Source: Alphaproteobacteria bacterium (GTDB lineage Bacteria > Pseudomonadota > Alphaproteobacteria > RF32 > CAG-239). Taken from it: a stretch of DNA of 41,088 nt. Position 1 is the first letter of the stretch. Each line of letters starts with the position of its first letter. A model generated the notes under the pieces. It was not told the origin of the DNA. It saw nothing but the letters and a program-made list of their open reading frames with translations, and did no database searches. Position numbers and translations under genes: made by a program. Positions 6,679-15,066 of the stretch are shown piece after piece. The stretch covers positions 1 through 41,088 of the forward strand of contig JAFVEP010000070.1 of NCBI GenBank assembly GCA_017475935.1. Direction: 5' to 3'.

Positions 6679-8763
6679 ATGGCAGAGGTCAAAGTTTCAG
6701 ACGGATATCCTTTTCCCCTAGGAGCTGCTTTTGACGGAAAAGGTGTGAATTTTGCCCTTTTTTCGGCTCATGCGGAAAAAGTTGAGCTGTGTTTGTTTGA
6801 TGATACCGGTACAATCGAAAAAAAACGATATCCGATAGAGGTAAATGATCACAATATATGGCATATTTATCTAAAAGGGATAAATGTCGGACAAGTCTAC
6901 GGGTATCGCGTCTACGGCCCTTATAAGCCGGAGGAAGGCAAGCGTTTTAATCCACATAAACTCTTGCTTGATCCGTATGCGAAAAAAATGATCGGCCGGT
7001 TGATTTGGCACAAAGCTCTCTTCGGATATGATCCGGATAGTCCGGAACAAGACTTGTCGTTTAATACTTTAGACAGCGCACCATATGTGCCGAAAGCGGT
7101 GGTTGTTTCTGATACTTTTGATTGGGAAAATGAGCAAAAACCGAGAATTAAACCTGAAAATTCGGTTATTTATGAGGCGCATGTTCGAGGAATAACTAAA
7201 CTTCATCCGAAGGTTGAACATTGTCATCGCGGAAAATTTCTCGGATTATGCTCGGACAGCATGATGAATTATTTTGATTGGCTGGGCGTAACTGCAGTCG
7301 AGTTGCTTCCCGTTTTTTCTTTTTTCGGTGAAAAAGACGGCATGTATACCGATAACTATTGGGGCTACGAAACATTGGCTTATTTTGTTCCGGAAGCAAA
7401 ATATCTGGTCAATAATGATATTGATGAATTTAAGCAAATGGTTAAAACGATGCATGCGCATGGCAAAGAAGTTATCTTGGATGTTGTTTATAACCACACG
7501 ATTGAAGGTAACCATTTGGGACCGACATTGTGCTATCGCGGTATTGATAACGAAAGCTATTATACGCTGCAGAAAAATAAACGATTTTACGAAGACAGCA
7601 CCGGTTGCGGCGCGTCTTTCAATTTGCAAAATCCGTATGTTTTAACGCTTGTTATGGATTCTTTGCGTTATTGGGCGGATAAAATGCATGTTGACGGTTT
7701 CAGATTGGATTTGGCGACCAGCTTGAGCCGAGTACGTGGACAATTTACCCAAGACAGCGGCTTTTTGCTTTCTGCGCGTCAAGACGAAAGTTTGCGGCAG
7801 GTGAAAATGATTGCCGAACCATGGGATGCAACCATGGATGGGTATCGAATCGGCGCCTATCCGCCGGGGTGGTTGGAGTGGAATGATCGGTATCGCGATG
7901 TTATCCGCCGCTTTTGGCGCGGTGATGCGCGGCAAATCGGAGAGTTTGCCAGCCGGATTTCCGGTTCGAGCGATATCTTTGGTTACAGTAACCGCGGTAT
8001 TTCGAGCAGTGTGAATTTTTTAACCTCGCATGATGGTTTTAATTTGCATGATTTGGTCAGTTATAACGACAAGCACAATGATGTTAACGGGGAAAGCAAT
8101 CGTGACGGGAATAATGCCAACTGGAGCCGTAATTATGGTGTGGAAGGCAATACAGATGATGCAAATATCACGGAGCTTCGTTGGCGCGTTCAAAGAGCGA
8201 TGACGGCAACCTTGCTTTTGTCTTTCGGAACGCCGATGATCTTTAGCGGCGATGAAATCGGAAATACACAATTCGGTAACAATAATCCTTATTGTCAGGA
8301 CAATATTTTGACATGGTTGGTTTGGGATGCCGTTGATCAATGCGATAGGACTTTTGCTCGCTTTGTGAAAAGACTGATTAAATTGCGTCAATCGCTGAAA
8401 ATATATGATCGGATAAAATTTTTCAGCGGGAAAGAGCGGCAAATTGAAAAATATGTTTTGAAAGATATTATGTGGCTGAAAGAAAATGGTGATGAATTTC
8501 AAATTGCCGATTGGTCTGACGGCATGCGCAAAAGTATTGCGTGTTTTGTGTTTAATGGTTGTCGCTCATATATCTTAATATTTAATGCTCATGAGTACGA
8601 TATGGATTGGAAATTGCCGTCTTTTTTGAAAAATGCGCAGGCGGAAATTATGCTGAACAGTGCGGAAAATATGACCGTTGCCGAATTGGTTGATACCAAA
8701 CGAAAATTTTCTGTTCCGTCACGGAGTGTGTTGTTATTGAAAATAAATTTACCGGAGAAGTAA
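6679..8763 (+). CDS. glgX: Glycogen debranching enzyme
   Basis: GlgX/TreX-type isoamylase (GH13_11), which hydrolyses alpha-1,6 branches of glycogen or limit dextrin. An N-terminal CBM48 module (YPFPLGAAFDGKGVNFALFS) precedes the barrel. Catalytic residues are Asp344 in VDGFRLDLATS, Glu380 in MIAEPWD and Asp452 in TSHDGFNLHD, with the family signature YNHTIEGNHLGPTL. The length of 694 residues is close to family size. The ribosome site GAGGGA lies just before ATG 6679. The gene is the middle of the glgB-glgX-malQ operon: 11 nt after glgB, and its TAA is one base from the malQ ATG, so translation is probably coupled. It supplies debranched maltodextrins to MalQ. Confidence 0.95.
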   Translation: MAEVKVSDGYPFPLGAAFDGKGVNFALFSAHAEKVELCLFDDTGTIEKKRYPIEVNDHNIWHIYLKGINVGQVYGYRVYGPYKPEEGKRFNPHKLLLDPYAKKMIGRLIWHKALFGYDPDSPEQDLSFNTLDSAPYVPKAVVVSDTFDWENEQKPRIKPENSVIYEAHVRGITKLHPKVEHCHRGKFLGLCSDSMMNYFDWLGVTAVELLPVFSFFGEKDGMYTDNYWGYETLAYFVPEAKYLVNNDIDEFKQMVKTMHAHGKEVILDVVYNHTIEGNHLGPTLCYRGIDNESYYTLQKNKRFYEDSTGCGASFNLQNPYVLTLVMDSLRYWADKMHVDGFRLDLATSLSRVRGQFTQDSGFLLSARQDESLRQVKMIAEPWDATMDGYRIGAYPPGWLEWNDRYRDVIRRFWRGDARQIGEFASRISGSSDIFGYSNRGISSSVNFLTSHDGFNLHDLVSYNDKHNDVNGESNRDGNNANWSRNYGVEGNTDDANITELRWRVQRAMTATLLLSFGTPMIFSGDEIGNTQFGNNNPYCQDNILTWLVWDAVDQCDRTFARFVKRLIKLRQSLKIYDRIKFFSGKERQIEKYVLKDIMWLKENGDEFQIADWSDGMRKSIACFVFNGCRSYILIFNAHEYDMDWKLPSFLKNAQAEIMLNSAENMTVAELVDTKRKFSVPSRSVLLLKINLPEK

Positions 8764-8764
8764 T

Positions 8765-10891
8765 ATGGATGAAAATTGGCAAAAATTGTTGGATAAATTA
8801 GGCATCGCGTCACAGTTCAGCGATGGAGCAAATCCGGAAAAATGTTATCATGTTTCGGATCAGACTTTGTTGGAGATGGTCAGAAATTTAGGTTTCAAAA
8901 TCACAAAAACGGCGGATAGCGGGCGGTTGCTGGAAAAATTGGAAAAAAAACGCTGGCAATATGCGTTGGATCCGATTTATATCGTCCGGCAAAATGAAAA
9001 ATCAGTGATTGCCGTTTTGCCGCAAAAATATGTTGATGTGATGGATTTGATTGTTTGGCATAATTTGGAAGCGATTCAGGTGCAATATGATGTGACGACG
9101 CTTGAAGAAAAGATGATCGGTAAAACAAATTATGTGCAAGTGCGGATCAATTTTTTAAGCTATATGGAACCGGATTATTATGATGTTGAATTGGAAATTC
9201 CCAATAAATCATATCATACCGTTCTGGCCGTGACTCCCGATTCATGTTATATTCCCGAGGTGCTGAATACAGAAAAGTTTTGGGGATGGGCAATTCAGCT
9301 TTATTCTTTGAAAAGTCACCGCAACTGGGGAATCGGTGATTTTACGGATTTGTTGAATTTGGTGAAATTATCCGAGAAGTATCATGCCGATGTGATAGGT
9401 ATTAATCCGCTGAATGTTTTATTTCACGATTTTCCGGAAAATGCCAGCCCGTATTCTTCCATCAGCCGATTATTTTTGAATCCGATTTATATCGATGTGG
9501 AAAAAGTGTACGGCTATGCATCTGTTATGGTGGATCCTTATCGGCAAACATTAGCGGTGTTGCGCGAAGCTGATGAAATTGATTACACCGGTGTCTATCG
9601 CTTAAAAATGCAGATTTTGCGGCAAACCTTTGCTAAATTACAACAAAAAGAAGCGCAAAAAGAGTATGATAAGTTTTTAGCTTTCTGTCGTCGGCAAGGG
9701 GAAGATTTGGATAACTTAGCCGTCTATCAGGCTATATATTCCGCGCAAGTTTCTCAGATCGGCGGCGGTTGGAAAAATTGGCCGGTTGAATTGAGAGACA
9801 GAGCATCGACCGCGATTGAAAAGTTTAAAAAACAAAACAGTGAAGAAGTTCTCTTTTTTAAATATCTGCAATATTTGGCGCATAACCAGTTACAGGAAGT
9901 TTATGCGGCGGTTAAGAACTGCCATATGAAGATCGGCTTATATCGGGATCTGCCTGTCGGATTATGTAAAGACAGTTTTGAGCTGTGGGCTGATCGTGAT
10001 CTGTTTGTGGAAAATTGCGGGGCCGGTGCGCCTCCCGATGCTTTCTTCCCAACCGGCCAAAAATGGTGTTTGGGTGCGTTTAATCCGCTACGTTTAAAAG
10101 AATGCGCTTATCGGCCGTTTATAAAAATATTGCGTTCGGCAATGTCTTGTGCCGGAGCTTTGCGAATTGACCATGTGATGGGGTTGATGCGCTTGTATGT
10201 TATTCCTGATGATAAAGATGAAGGAACTTATATTTATTATAATTTTGATGAAATGCTGGGCTTGGTGGCTTTGGAAAGCTACTTGAACAAATGTATGGTC
10301 GTCGGTGAAAGCATCGGCAATGTTCCGGACGGATTCATCGAAAAAATTCACGAACGGGGAATTTATTCGCTGAGCGTCCTTTGGGCAGAAAGATGGAACG
10401 GCTGCGGTGATTTTAAATGTCCGGCTGACTTTGATGAAAAAACTTTCGGATCAGTCGGAACGCATGATATTGCACCGCTTAAAATGCGTTGGTTCGGTTA
10501 TGATATAGAAACAATGTTTGAATTGAAAATGATTAACGAACAGGAACGTGAGCAAATGTATAAGGCGAGAGAAGATGAGCGTTGCCGTTTGCTTAGAGCT
10601 TTGGATTGTGCCGGCGTTTGGCCGCTGGATAAGCCGCGCCAAGGGGATTGCTTGTTCGGAGAGGGGTACCCGCAAGGTATGATGCAGGCCGTCGAAAAAT
10701 ATTTGGCGCAAAGCAATAGTCGCGTTTATTTGGCGCAACCGGAAGATATCTTCGGCGTAACTTTGTTGCAAAATCTGCCGGGGACGGATCGGGATAAACA
10801 TCCGAATTGGCGGCGCAAACTTCCGCTGGCCATGGAAGATTGGGAGAGTGATCCTGATTTTATATCGGCGATGTCCTGCATTAAAAGATAA
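8765..10891 (+). CDS. malQ: 4-alpha-glucanotransferase (amylomaltase)
   Basis: GH77 enzyme that transfers alpha-1,4-glucan segments between maltodextrins and releases glucose. At 708 residues it matches the long E. coli-type MalQ with an N-terminal extension. Conserved motifs are IQLYSLKSHRNWGIGDFTDL near the barrel start, Asp469 in LRIDHVMGL (nucleophile), Glu515 in VVGESIG (acid/base) and Asp568 in GTHDIAPLK. The PxDLPVG-like segment appears as LYRDLPVGL. GGAGAAG stands 6 nt before the ATG and the preceding glgX stop is one base upstream. It closes the glycogen operon. In glycogen recycling it rebuilds longer chains from the short products of GlgX. Confidence 0.95.
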   Translation: MDENWQKLLDKLGIASQFSDGANPEKCYHVSDQTLLEMVRNLGFKITKTADSGRLLEKLEKKRWQYALDPIYIVRQNEKSVIAVLPQKYVDVMDLIVWHNLEAIQVQYDVTTLEEKMIGKTNYVQVRINFLSYMEPDYYDVELEIPNKSYHTVLAVTPDSCYIPEVLNTEKFWGWAIQLYSLKSHRNWGIGDFTDLLNLVKLSEKYHADVIGINPLNVLFHDFPENASPYSSISRLFLNPIYIDVEKVYGYASVMVDPYRQTLAVLREADEIDYTGVYRLKMQILRQTFAKLQQKEAQKEYDKFLAFCRRQGEDLDNLAVYQAIYSAQVSQIGGGWKNWPVELRDRASTAIEKFKKQNSEEVLFFKYLQYLAHNQLQEVYAAVKNCHMKIGLYRDLPVGLCKDSFELWADRDLFVENCGAGAPPDAFFPTGQKWCLGAFNPLRLKECAYRPFIKILRSAMSCAGALRIDHVMGLMRLYVIPDDKDEGTYIYYNFDEMLGLVALESYLNKCMVVGESIGNVPDGFIEKIHERGIYSLSVLWAERWNGCGDFKCPADFDEKTFGSVGTHDIAPLKMRWFGYDIETMFELKMINEQEREQMYKAREDERCRLLRALDCAGVWPLDKPRQGDCLFGEGYPQGMMQAVEKYLAQSNSRVYLAQPEDIFGVTLLQNLPGTDRDKHPNWRRKLPLAMEDWESDPDFISAMSCIKR

Positions 10892-10903
10892 ACAATATTT
10901 TTA

Positions 10904-10933
10904 TTGACAATGCGCTGTTTTCAGCGCTAAAAT
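10904..10933 (+). promoter_or_regulatory. Promoter with an inverted repeat filling its spacer
   Basis: TTGACA (10904-10909) and TAAAAT (10928-10933) are separated by 18 bp. The spacer contains GCGCTG (10912-10917), four T, and CAGCGC (10922-10927), a perfect 6-bp inverted repeat ending directly at the -10 box. This position suits a repressor operator or a MerR-like spacer operator. It may instead be a weak hairpin closing malQ, though no T run follows. Confidence 0.55.
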
Positions 10934-10954
10934 CAGGGCGAGGGAGCAGCGATA

Positions 10955-12514
10955 ATGGTGCGTTTGGATGAGCTGACATATTCTGAAGAACAATTAACCC
11001 AAGATGCAATACACTATTTTGAAACAGCGGTGTATGAGCCGTCTTATGCCAAAAAAGTTAAAGATTTTTTGGAAGAGGATGCTGTTCTGTTTAAAAATTA
11101 CTTTGACGATGAAGAATACGCATTTTGCAATATTTATGCCGATGAGTTTCAGCAAGGTTATGTTGATGATGGTGTGACCGTGGCTCCGCAAGCAGATTTT
11201 GATCGGCTTAAGATGTATATGTCCAGAGTTTTTTCCCGCTTCGATGTAGATGAAGATGAAATAGAAAAATATATCTATGCCATTGAAGCCGAATTTCGCA
11301 AAAATGCTTTTTGTTCGCATATGGAGCCGTATTTTGTCGGTACGGATGCCGTTGTGGCGACCATTGTCGGCGGTTATGCCCGTAATCCGCTGTTTTCGAT
11401 ATATTCGTTGGTGCGTGAATGGTGCATGGCGCTGCACATGAAAAAAATGTATCCGGATCTGATGCGCAAGTTCGGTTACCGCTATCAGCTTATCAGAACG
11501 CAGTTCAGTGGTGAAGAAAGATTGAAACGGCTGATTGATTATCGTGATAAATATCGCTTGACTTTTCAAAATATAGGGGCTTTTCGCGCCTTGCATTCCA
11601 GTGTTTTTGCCTATGTTTATATTTATCTGAAGGCCATTCAAACCAGAGAGGTGTTGACGGCTGAGCAATTTATTATGGATAACTCTTCTTCGCAGATATT
11701 TTTACTCCTTCAAGGCGAAACAATAGAAAACATTGATTTTCCGGTTACAAAATACGCGTTGGATAAATTAAAAGAAGGCGCTTATGCGGATTTGATGACC
11801 AAAGACGGCGTTATTGATTGGGATGCTTTATATGATTTTGTTTTAGAGGCCATGCGTCATGTCGGTAATCTTGAAGGCTTGCGATCGTTCGGTTTTGATG
11901 GTATTGATGCCAAAACAATCCAATCATTTTGGAACAAAAGTGCCAACATGCAGAGTATGTTGAAAATTTTGCGGCGCTTGGCAATGGATAACAGTGATCC
12001 GGTTATCAATCAGCTGATTCAGATGTGCGAATACAGGCTTGGCCGTCCGGATAAAGCCAAAGATAAGATGGAGCGCTTTATTGAAGAAACGCGCAAAATT
12101 ATGGTTGCCCGTGTCTATGAAATGATGCAACCGCGTACCATGGCACAAGAGCTATTGGCCAGATTTCCGTCGGTGTTTTTGGTTTATTTCCAATGGCATC
12201 ACAATTTCCGCAATATTTATCCGAAATTTCCGGAAGCCGCTAATAACAAGATATATAATATGCAACAACAGCAAAAATCGCAGGCCGAATCAACTCTGAA
12301 AAACAGAATTTTTGTTGATGATCAGCAAAAAATGAAAACAAAAGAAACAGAACGCGAACAACAGAAAAAAACTCAGGATGAAGATAAACTGCGCCTGATT
12401 ATTCAAAATAAAGAAAAAACCATGGCGGAATTGAGTAAAACCGAAAACGAAAAGAAAAAAACGGAAACCAATAATTTGGCGATAGAACGCAATCAGCGGC
12501 AGAATTCGTTATAA
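10955..12514 (+). CDS. Unrecognised helical protein with a Gln/Lys-rich coiled-coil tail
   Basis: I do not recognise this 519-residue protein. It has no signal peptide and no membrane segment. Residues 1-120 are acidic (EEDAVLFKNYFDDEEYAF and similar); the middle 120-425 looks largely alpha-helical, with aromatic-rich parts such as RNPLFSIYSLVREWCMALHM; the last about 85 residues (QQQQKSQAESTLKNRIF onward) are a highly charged Q/K/E-rich coiled coil ending in a low-complexity tail. AGGGAG lies 8 nt before the ATG and its own promoter is visible upstream. Its last 6 bp overlap the end of the convergent membrane-protein gene. It follows the glycogen operon, but with a separate promoter, so a glycogen role is only a guess. 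Confidence 0.75.
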   Translation: MVRLDELTYSEEQLTQDAIHYFETAVYEPSYAKKVKDFLEEDAVLFKNYFDDEEYAFCNIYADEFQQGYVDDGVTVAPQADFDRLKMYMSRVFSRFDVDEDEIEKYIYAIEAEFRKNAFCSHMEPYFVGTDAVVATIVGGYARNPLFSIYSLVREWCMALHMKKMYPDLMRKFGYRYQLIRTQFSGEERLKRLIDYRDKYRLTFQNIGAFRALHSSVFAYVYIYLKAIQTREVLTAEQFIMDNSSSQIFLLLQGETIENIDFPVTKYALDKLKEGAYADLMTKDGVIDWDALYDFVLEAMRHVGNLEGLRSFGFDGIDAKTIQSFWNKSANMQSMLKILRRLAMDNSDPVINQLIQMCEYRLGRPDKAKDKMERFIEETRKIMVARVYEMMQPRTMAQELLARFPSVFLVYFQWHHNFRNIYPKFPEAANNKIYNMQQQQKSQAESTLKNRIFVDDQQKMKTKETEREQQKKTQDEDKLRLIIQNKEKTMAELSKTENEKKKTETNNLAIERNQRQNSL

Positions 12515-14233
12515 AAGTTGCGGATCAATTCGATACAGAACATAACCATCCGTTTCGCTGGAGACTTTGATGAGCCAAGGGTAATCTTGGCGGCCGCTTA
12601 AAATTTGATTGGTGATGTTTTTTTTGCGCAATTGGTTCGGACTGTATTTTGCTTTTTTGTGGGTGGGAAGATAAACATAAGTGACCTGATGCTTTTTAAT
12701 CAGTTCTTTCAGTTCATTTTCATCATCGCTGTAAAACAGTTTGTAGTTATCCGTGATAGAGGAAATATTCGTGTGATACGGCGAAGTTACCGTGAAAACA
12801 TCGTTTTCAAAGGCTAATTGTGGGCCGGCGAAAATGCCGGTTAAAACAGTTCCTTTAATCGGCGGAAGATTATATGTTATCGGAGATACATCCGAGTGAA
12901 AGGTGGTTAACATGAACAGAAGAAAGATTATCACTCCGAAGGCTCTGATTTTGCGGCGATGTGTTTTTTTAATTGAGGCTAATAGTCGGTACAGAGATAA
13001 AAAGAACAGATAGCCGATCGGTACGATCAGATACCATAAGAAACGGTAAGTTAGGCACGCCGGAATAAAATACCACAGCGAGAAAAAGCATAAAACGGCA
13101 ATATGTTTTTGCGTATATGCTTGACGGATATTTTTCAATAAAATATATGCACTCATCAAGTAAAAAGGAATAAATACCAAGGGAGCTCTGAGCAACGGAG
13201 AACGCATTTCACTGATGTGCGGCAGAAAATACAGCTTAATATTGGGATGATAGATCGGGGCGAAAATGGTTGAAACTCCGAAAACAATCAATAAAACAGC
13301 TGCTGAACTGAGGGCGCAGCCAGATAAAACGAAAAGTTTACGTATTTTGGTTTGCGGATGAAGCATGTGGATACATCCAAAGGATAAAAAAATGCAAACG
13401 CAGGTGACAACATGGATGAGTGACAGGCGTAAATTGTCGAAAACAAGGTAACCGCCATAGGGTGGATTGAGGGCAAACGCCAGACAGACAGAAAAACATA
13501 AACCGGCGGTATATCTGTATAACGATTTACTTTGAAGGTCATTCAGAAGCCATAAAAGTATGTCGCACGACAGAATAGATCCCACTAAGAAAAAACCTTC
13601 AACGGCAGAAGAAGCCCAAATGCCGCATCCGGTGAGCAAACCGGCGGTTAAAAACGATGCTTTTTGCGGTGATTTTAAAGCAAACAGCAGAGTCGTTATA
13701 TTAAAGCAAAAGATGAAGAACATCAGACTGTGGTGATCGGGACGGGTAAAGGAAAAAATTCCACTGTATTGGTAAATGATGCATAAGAAAAAAGCCAATA
13801 CCAAAACGAAATAAGTTTCTTTATGTTCAGATTTTTGCAGATAAGGACGGATGCCGCGGCATGCCGTTACTGTACTTAAAAAGAAGAAAAAAGGCGAAAA
13901 AAACATGCCGCCGTAAAAAACACTGTCTTTGAGAGGATAAAAGAACAGAAAGGGCAAGGTAAAGACTGTCCATATCAGATCTGCTATGCGGGTAAAATGC
14001 AGAATTTCTCCATCAGGCGGATTGGAAAATGGAAAAACTTTTTCCGCCCACTGAAAGTCATTCAGCCAATCAAAAATACGCAAAGCCCGAGTATAAGGAT
14101 CAGTGTCGGAGTAATATAAACGGCCGAATTCCAGATATGTTGTGACCATATCAAAGCAAGTGAACAGGCTTATCATAACCAAAAGGCTTGTTATATAATG
14201 ATTGTAAATAAATTGTGCCAATTTATTTATCAT
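12509..14233 (-). CDS. Polytopic membrane protein, GT-C glycosyltransferase-like
   Basis: A 574-residue protein with about 11-12 hydrophobic segments. After the first segment the outside loop holds YYSDTDPYTRALRIFDWL and then SNPPDGEILHFTRIADLIW, the acidic DxD-like plus aromatic/Arg pattern of GT-C superfamily membrane glycosyltransferases (oligosaccharyltransferase STT3 and PMT-like enzymes). The C-terminal soluble part (about 470-574) includes KKHQVTYVYLPTHKKAK, again like the periplasmic ends of such proteins. It probably transfers a sugar from a lipid carrier in the periplasm; donor and acceptor are unknown. It starts 2 nt behind the MTA/SAH nucleosidase gene with only a weak ribosome site, so coupling is likely. 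Its end overlaps the convergent gene by 6 bp. Confidence 0.65.
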   Translation of the reverse strand: MINKLAQFIYNHYITSLLVMISLFTCFDMVTTYLEFGRLYYSDTDPYTRALRIFDWLNDFQWAEKVFPFSNPPDGEILHFTRIADLIWTVFTLPFLFFYPLKDSVFYGGMFFSPFFFFLSTVTACRGIRPYLQKSEHKETYFVLVLAFFLCIIYQYSGIFSFTRPDHHSLMFFIFCFNITTLLFALKSPQKASFLTAGLLTGCGIWASSAVEGFFLVGSILSCDILLWLLNDLQSKSLYRYTAGLCFSVCLAFALNPPYGGYLVFDNLRLSLIHVVTCVCIFLSFGCIHMLHPQTKIRKLFVLSGCALSSAAVLLIVFGVSTIFAPIYHPNIKLYFLPHISEMRSPLLRAPLVFIPFYLMSAYILLKNIRQAYTQKHIAVLCFFSLWYFIPACLTYRFLWYLIVPIGYLFFLSLYRLLASIKKTHRRKIRAFGVIIFLLFMLTTFHSDVSPITYNLPPIKGTVLTGIFAGPQLAFENDVFTVTSPYHTNISSITDNYKLFYSDDENELKELIKKHQVTYVYLPTHKKAKYSPNQLRKKNITNQILSGRQDYPWLIKVSSETDGYVLYRIDPQLL

Positions 14234-14235
14234 TT

Positions 14236-14904
14236 TTATATCTTCTTAAGGATATTTTTCAATGTGGCGCACGAATTTTTCGGTGCATTTTTCCAAAATG
14301 CTTCATATTGATCCATATGATTATCAATTCCCGGAGTATCACTGATTTGACGAATGCTGAGCAATGGAATGTTATGCAAATAACATGTTTGCGCAACTGC
14401 GGTGGATTCCATATCAACAGCTAAGGCATGAGGAAAGTGCTGCATGATTGACGCCAACTCGTTTTTGTCAGAAATAAAACGATCGCCGCAGCAAAATAAT
14501 CCGGAAGGATATTCCTTGAATTTTTCTACCAGTTTAGGGTCGGAATAGTACGAAGCCGGCATGTCTTGGATTTGACCATATTGATTTGGTTCCCAACACC
14601 ATACATCGTGATAGACGAGGTCTTTGCCAATCACGAAATCGCCGATTTTTAACGAACTGTCCAAGCCGCCGGAGATACCGATGTGTACGATGACATCGGG
14701 GGAAAATTCACGAATCAGCGTTTGACAGCATAAGGCGGCGTTGACTTTGCCCATTCCGGATTGAGCAACCACAATATTTTTATAGTCGATTGAACCGCAA
14801 AAAAAACGGAAAGGATTTATATTTTTGATGTGGAGATTTTCCAATGAACCGGCAAAAAGATCCAGTTCTGTCGGCATTGCCACAAGAATTCCTATGTTCT
14901 TCAT
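14236..14904 (-). CDS. mtnN: 5'-methylthioadenosine/S-adenosylhomocysteine nucleosidase
   Basis: MTAN of the PNP/UDP phosphorylase family, which removes adenine from MTA and SAH, the by-products of SAM use. Visible motifs: Glu13 in AMPTELDLF (the E. coli Glu12 position), SGMGKVNAA (49-57), HIGISGGLDSSLKIGDFV, Glu166 in AVDMESTAVAQ (ribose contact) and Asp189 in RQISDTPG (adenine N7 protonation). Length 222 is near the usual 230. GGGAG precedes the ATG by 8 nt. It diverges from metK across a 162-bp region, a logical pairing of SAM synthesis with SAM waste removal, and is followed 2 nt later by the GT-C-like membrane gene. The wider nucleoside phosphorylase superfamily is the only alternative. 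Confidence 0.9.
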   Translation of the reverse strand: MKNIGILVAMPTELDLFAGSLENLHIKNINPFRFFCGSIDYKNIVVAQSGMGKVNAALCCQTLIREFSPDVIVHIGISGGLDSSLKIGDFVIGKDLVYHDVWCWEPNQYGQIQDMPASYYSDPKLVEKFKEYPSGLFCCGDRFISDKNELASIMQHFPHALAVDMESTAVAQTCYLHNIPLLSIRQISDTPGIDNHMDQYEAFWKNAPKNSCATLKNILKKI

Positions 14905-14925
14905 TTCTTAACTCCCTTGCAAGGC

Positions 14926-14953
14926 ATTATAACAAAAAATGTTTGAAGATCAA
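14926..14953 (-). promoter_or_regulatory. Promoter of mtnN
   Basis: On the minus strand TTGATC (14953-14948) and a perfect TATAAT (14931-14926) are separated by 16 bp. The predicted start of transcription lies about 15 nt before the mtnN ATG, leaving only a very short leader. Confidence 0.65.
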
Positions 14954-14961
14954 GAATTATC

Positions 14962-14990
14962 TTGACAAGCAAGTACATTTGGCATTTAAT
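14962..14990 (+). promoter_or_regulatory. Promoter of metK
   Basis: A perfect TTGACA (14962-14967) is 17 bp from TTTAAT (14985-14990). Transcription should begin near 14997, so the RNA starts with a small TTGCC-TTCG-GGCAA hairpin (14998-15011) placed directly before the SAM-II aptamer. Confidence 0.75.
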
Positions 14991-15011
14991 GCAGACGTTG
15001 CCTTCGGGCAA

Positions 15012-15058
15012 ATGTGGATTTAACCGAATTGTCCCGCATTAAAGAGGACTAAACAGGA
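15012..15058 (+). ncRNA. SAM-II riboswitch controlling metK
   Basis: The leader matches the SAM-II aptamer. P1 is ATGTGG (15012-15017) with CCGCAT (15034-15039), one G-U pair. The loop ATTTAACCGAATTGTC (15018-15033) is nearly the same as the known SAM-II loop core (GAUUUAACCGUAUUGCA). The 3' part TAAAGAGGACTAAACAGGAG (15040-15059) follows the family's UAAA...CUAAA..AGG pattern. A pseudoknot can form between GTC (15031-15033) and GAC (15047-15049). The AGGAG ribosome site of metK lies in the 3' strand, so SAM binding would hide it and stop translation, the known mode of this class. SAM-II is found mainly in Alphaproteobacteria in front of methionine/SAM genes. Confidence 0.88.
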
Positions 15059-15066
15059 GATTTGTT

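Noticed and set aside
10994-11668. Minus-strand frame of 224 codons inside the unrecognised gene at 10955-12514.
   Set aside because: The plus-strand gene has promoter, ribosome site and normal composition; the reverse reading is Ile/His-rich shadow sequence.
14985-15043. TTTAATGC (14985-14992) is fully complementary to GCATTAAA (15036-15043) and could form an anti-aptamer helix competing with SAM-II P1.
   Set aside because: The left arm overlaps the likely -10 box (14985-14990), so it should not be in the RNA if transcription starts near 14997. It would count only if an upstream promoter reads through.
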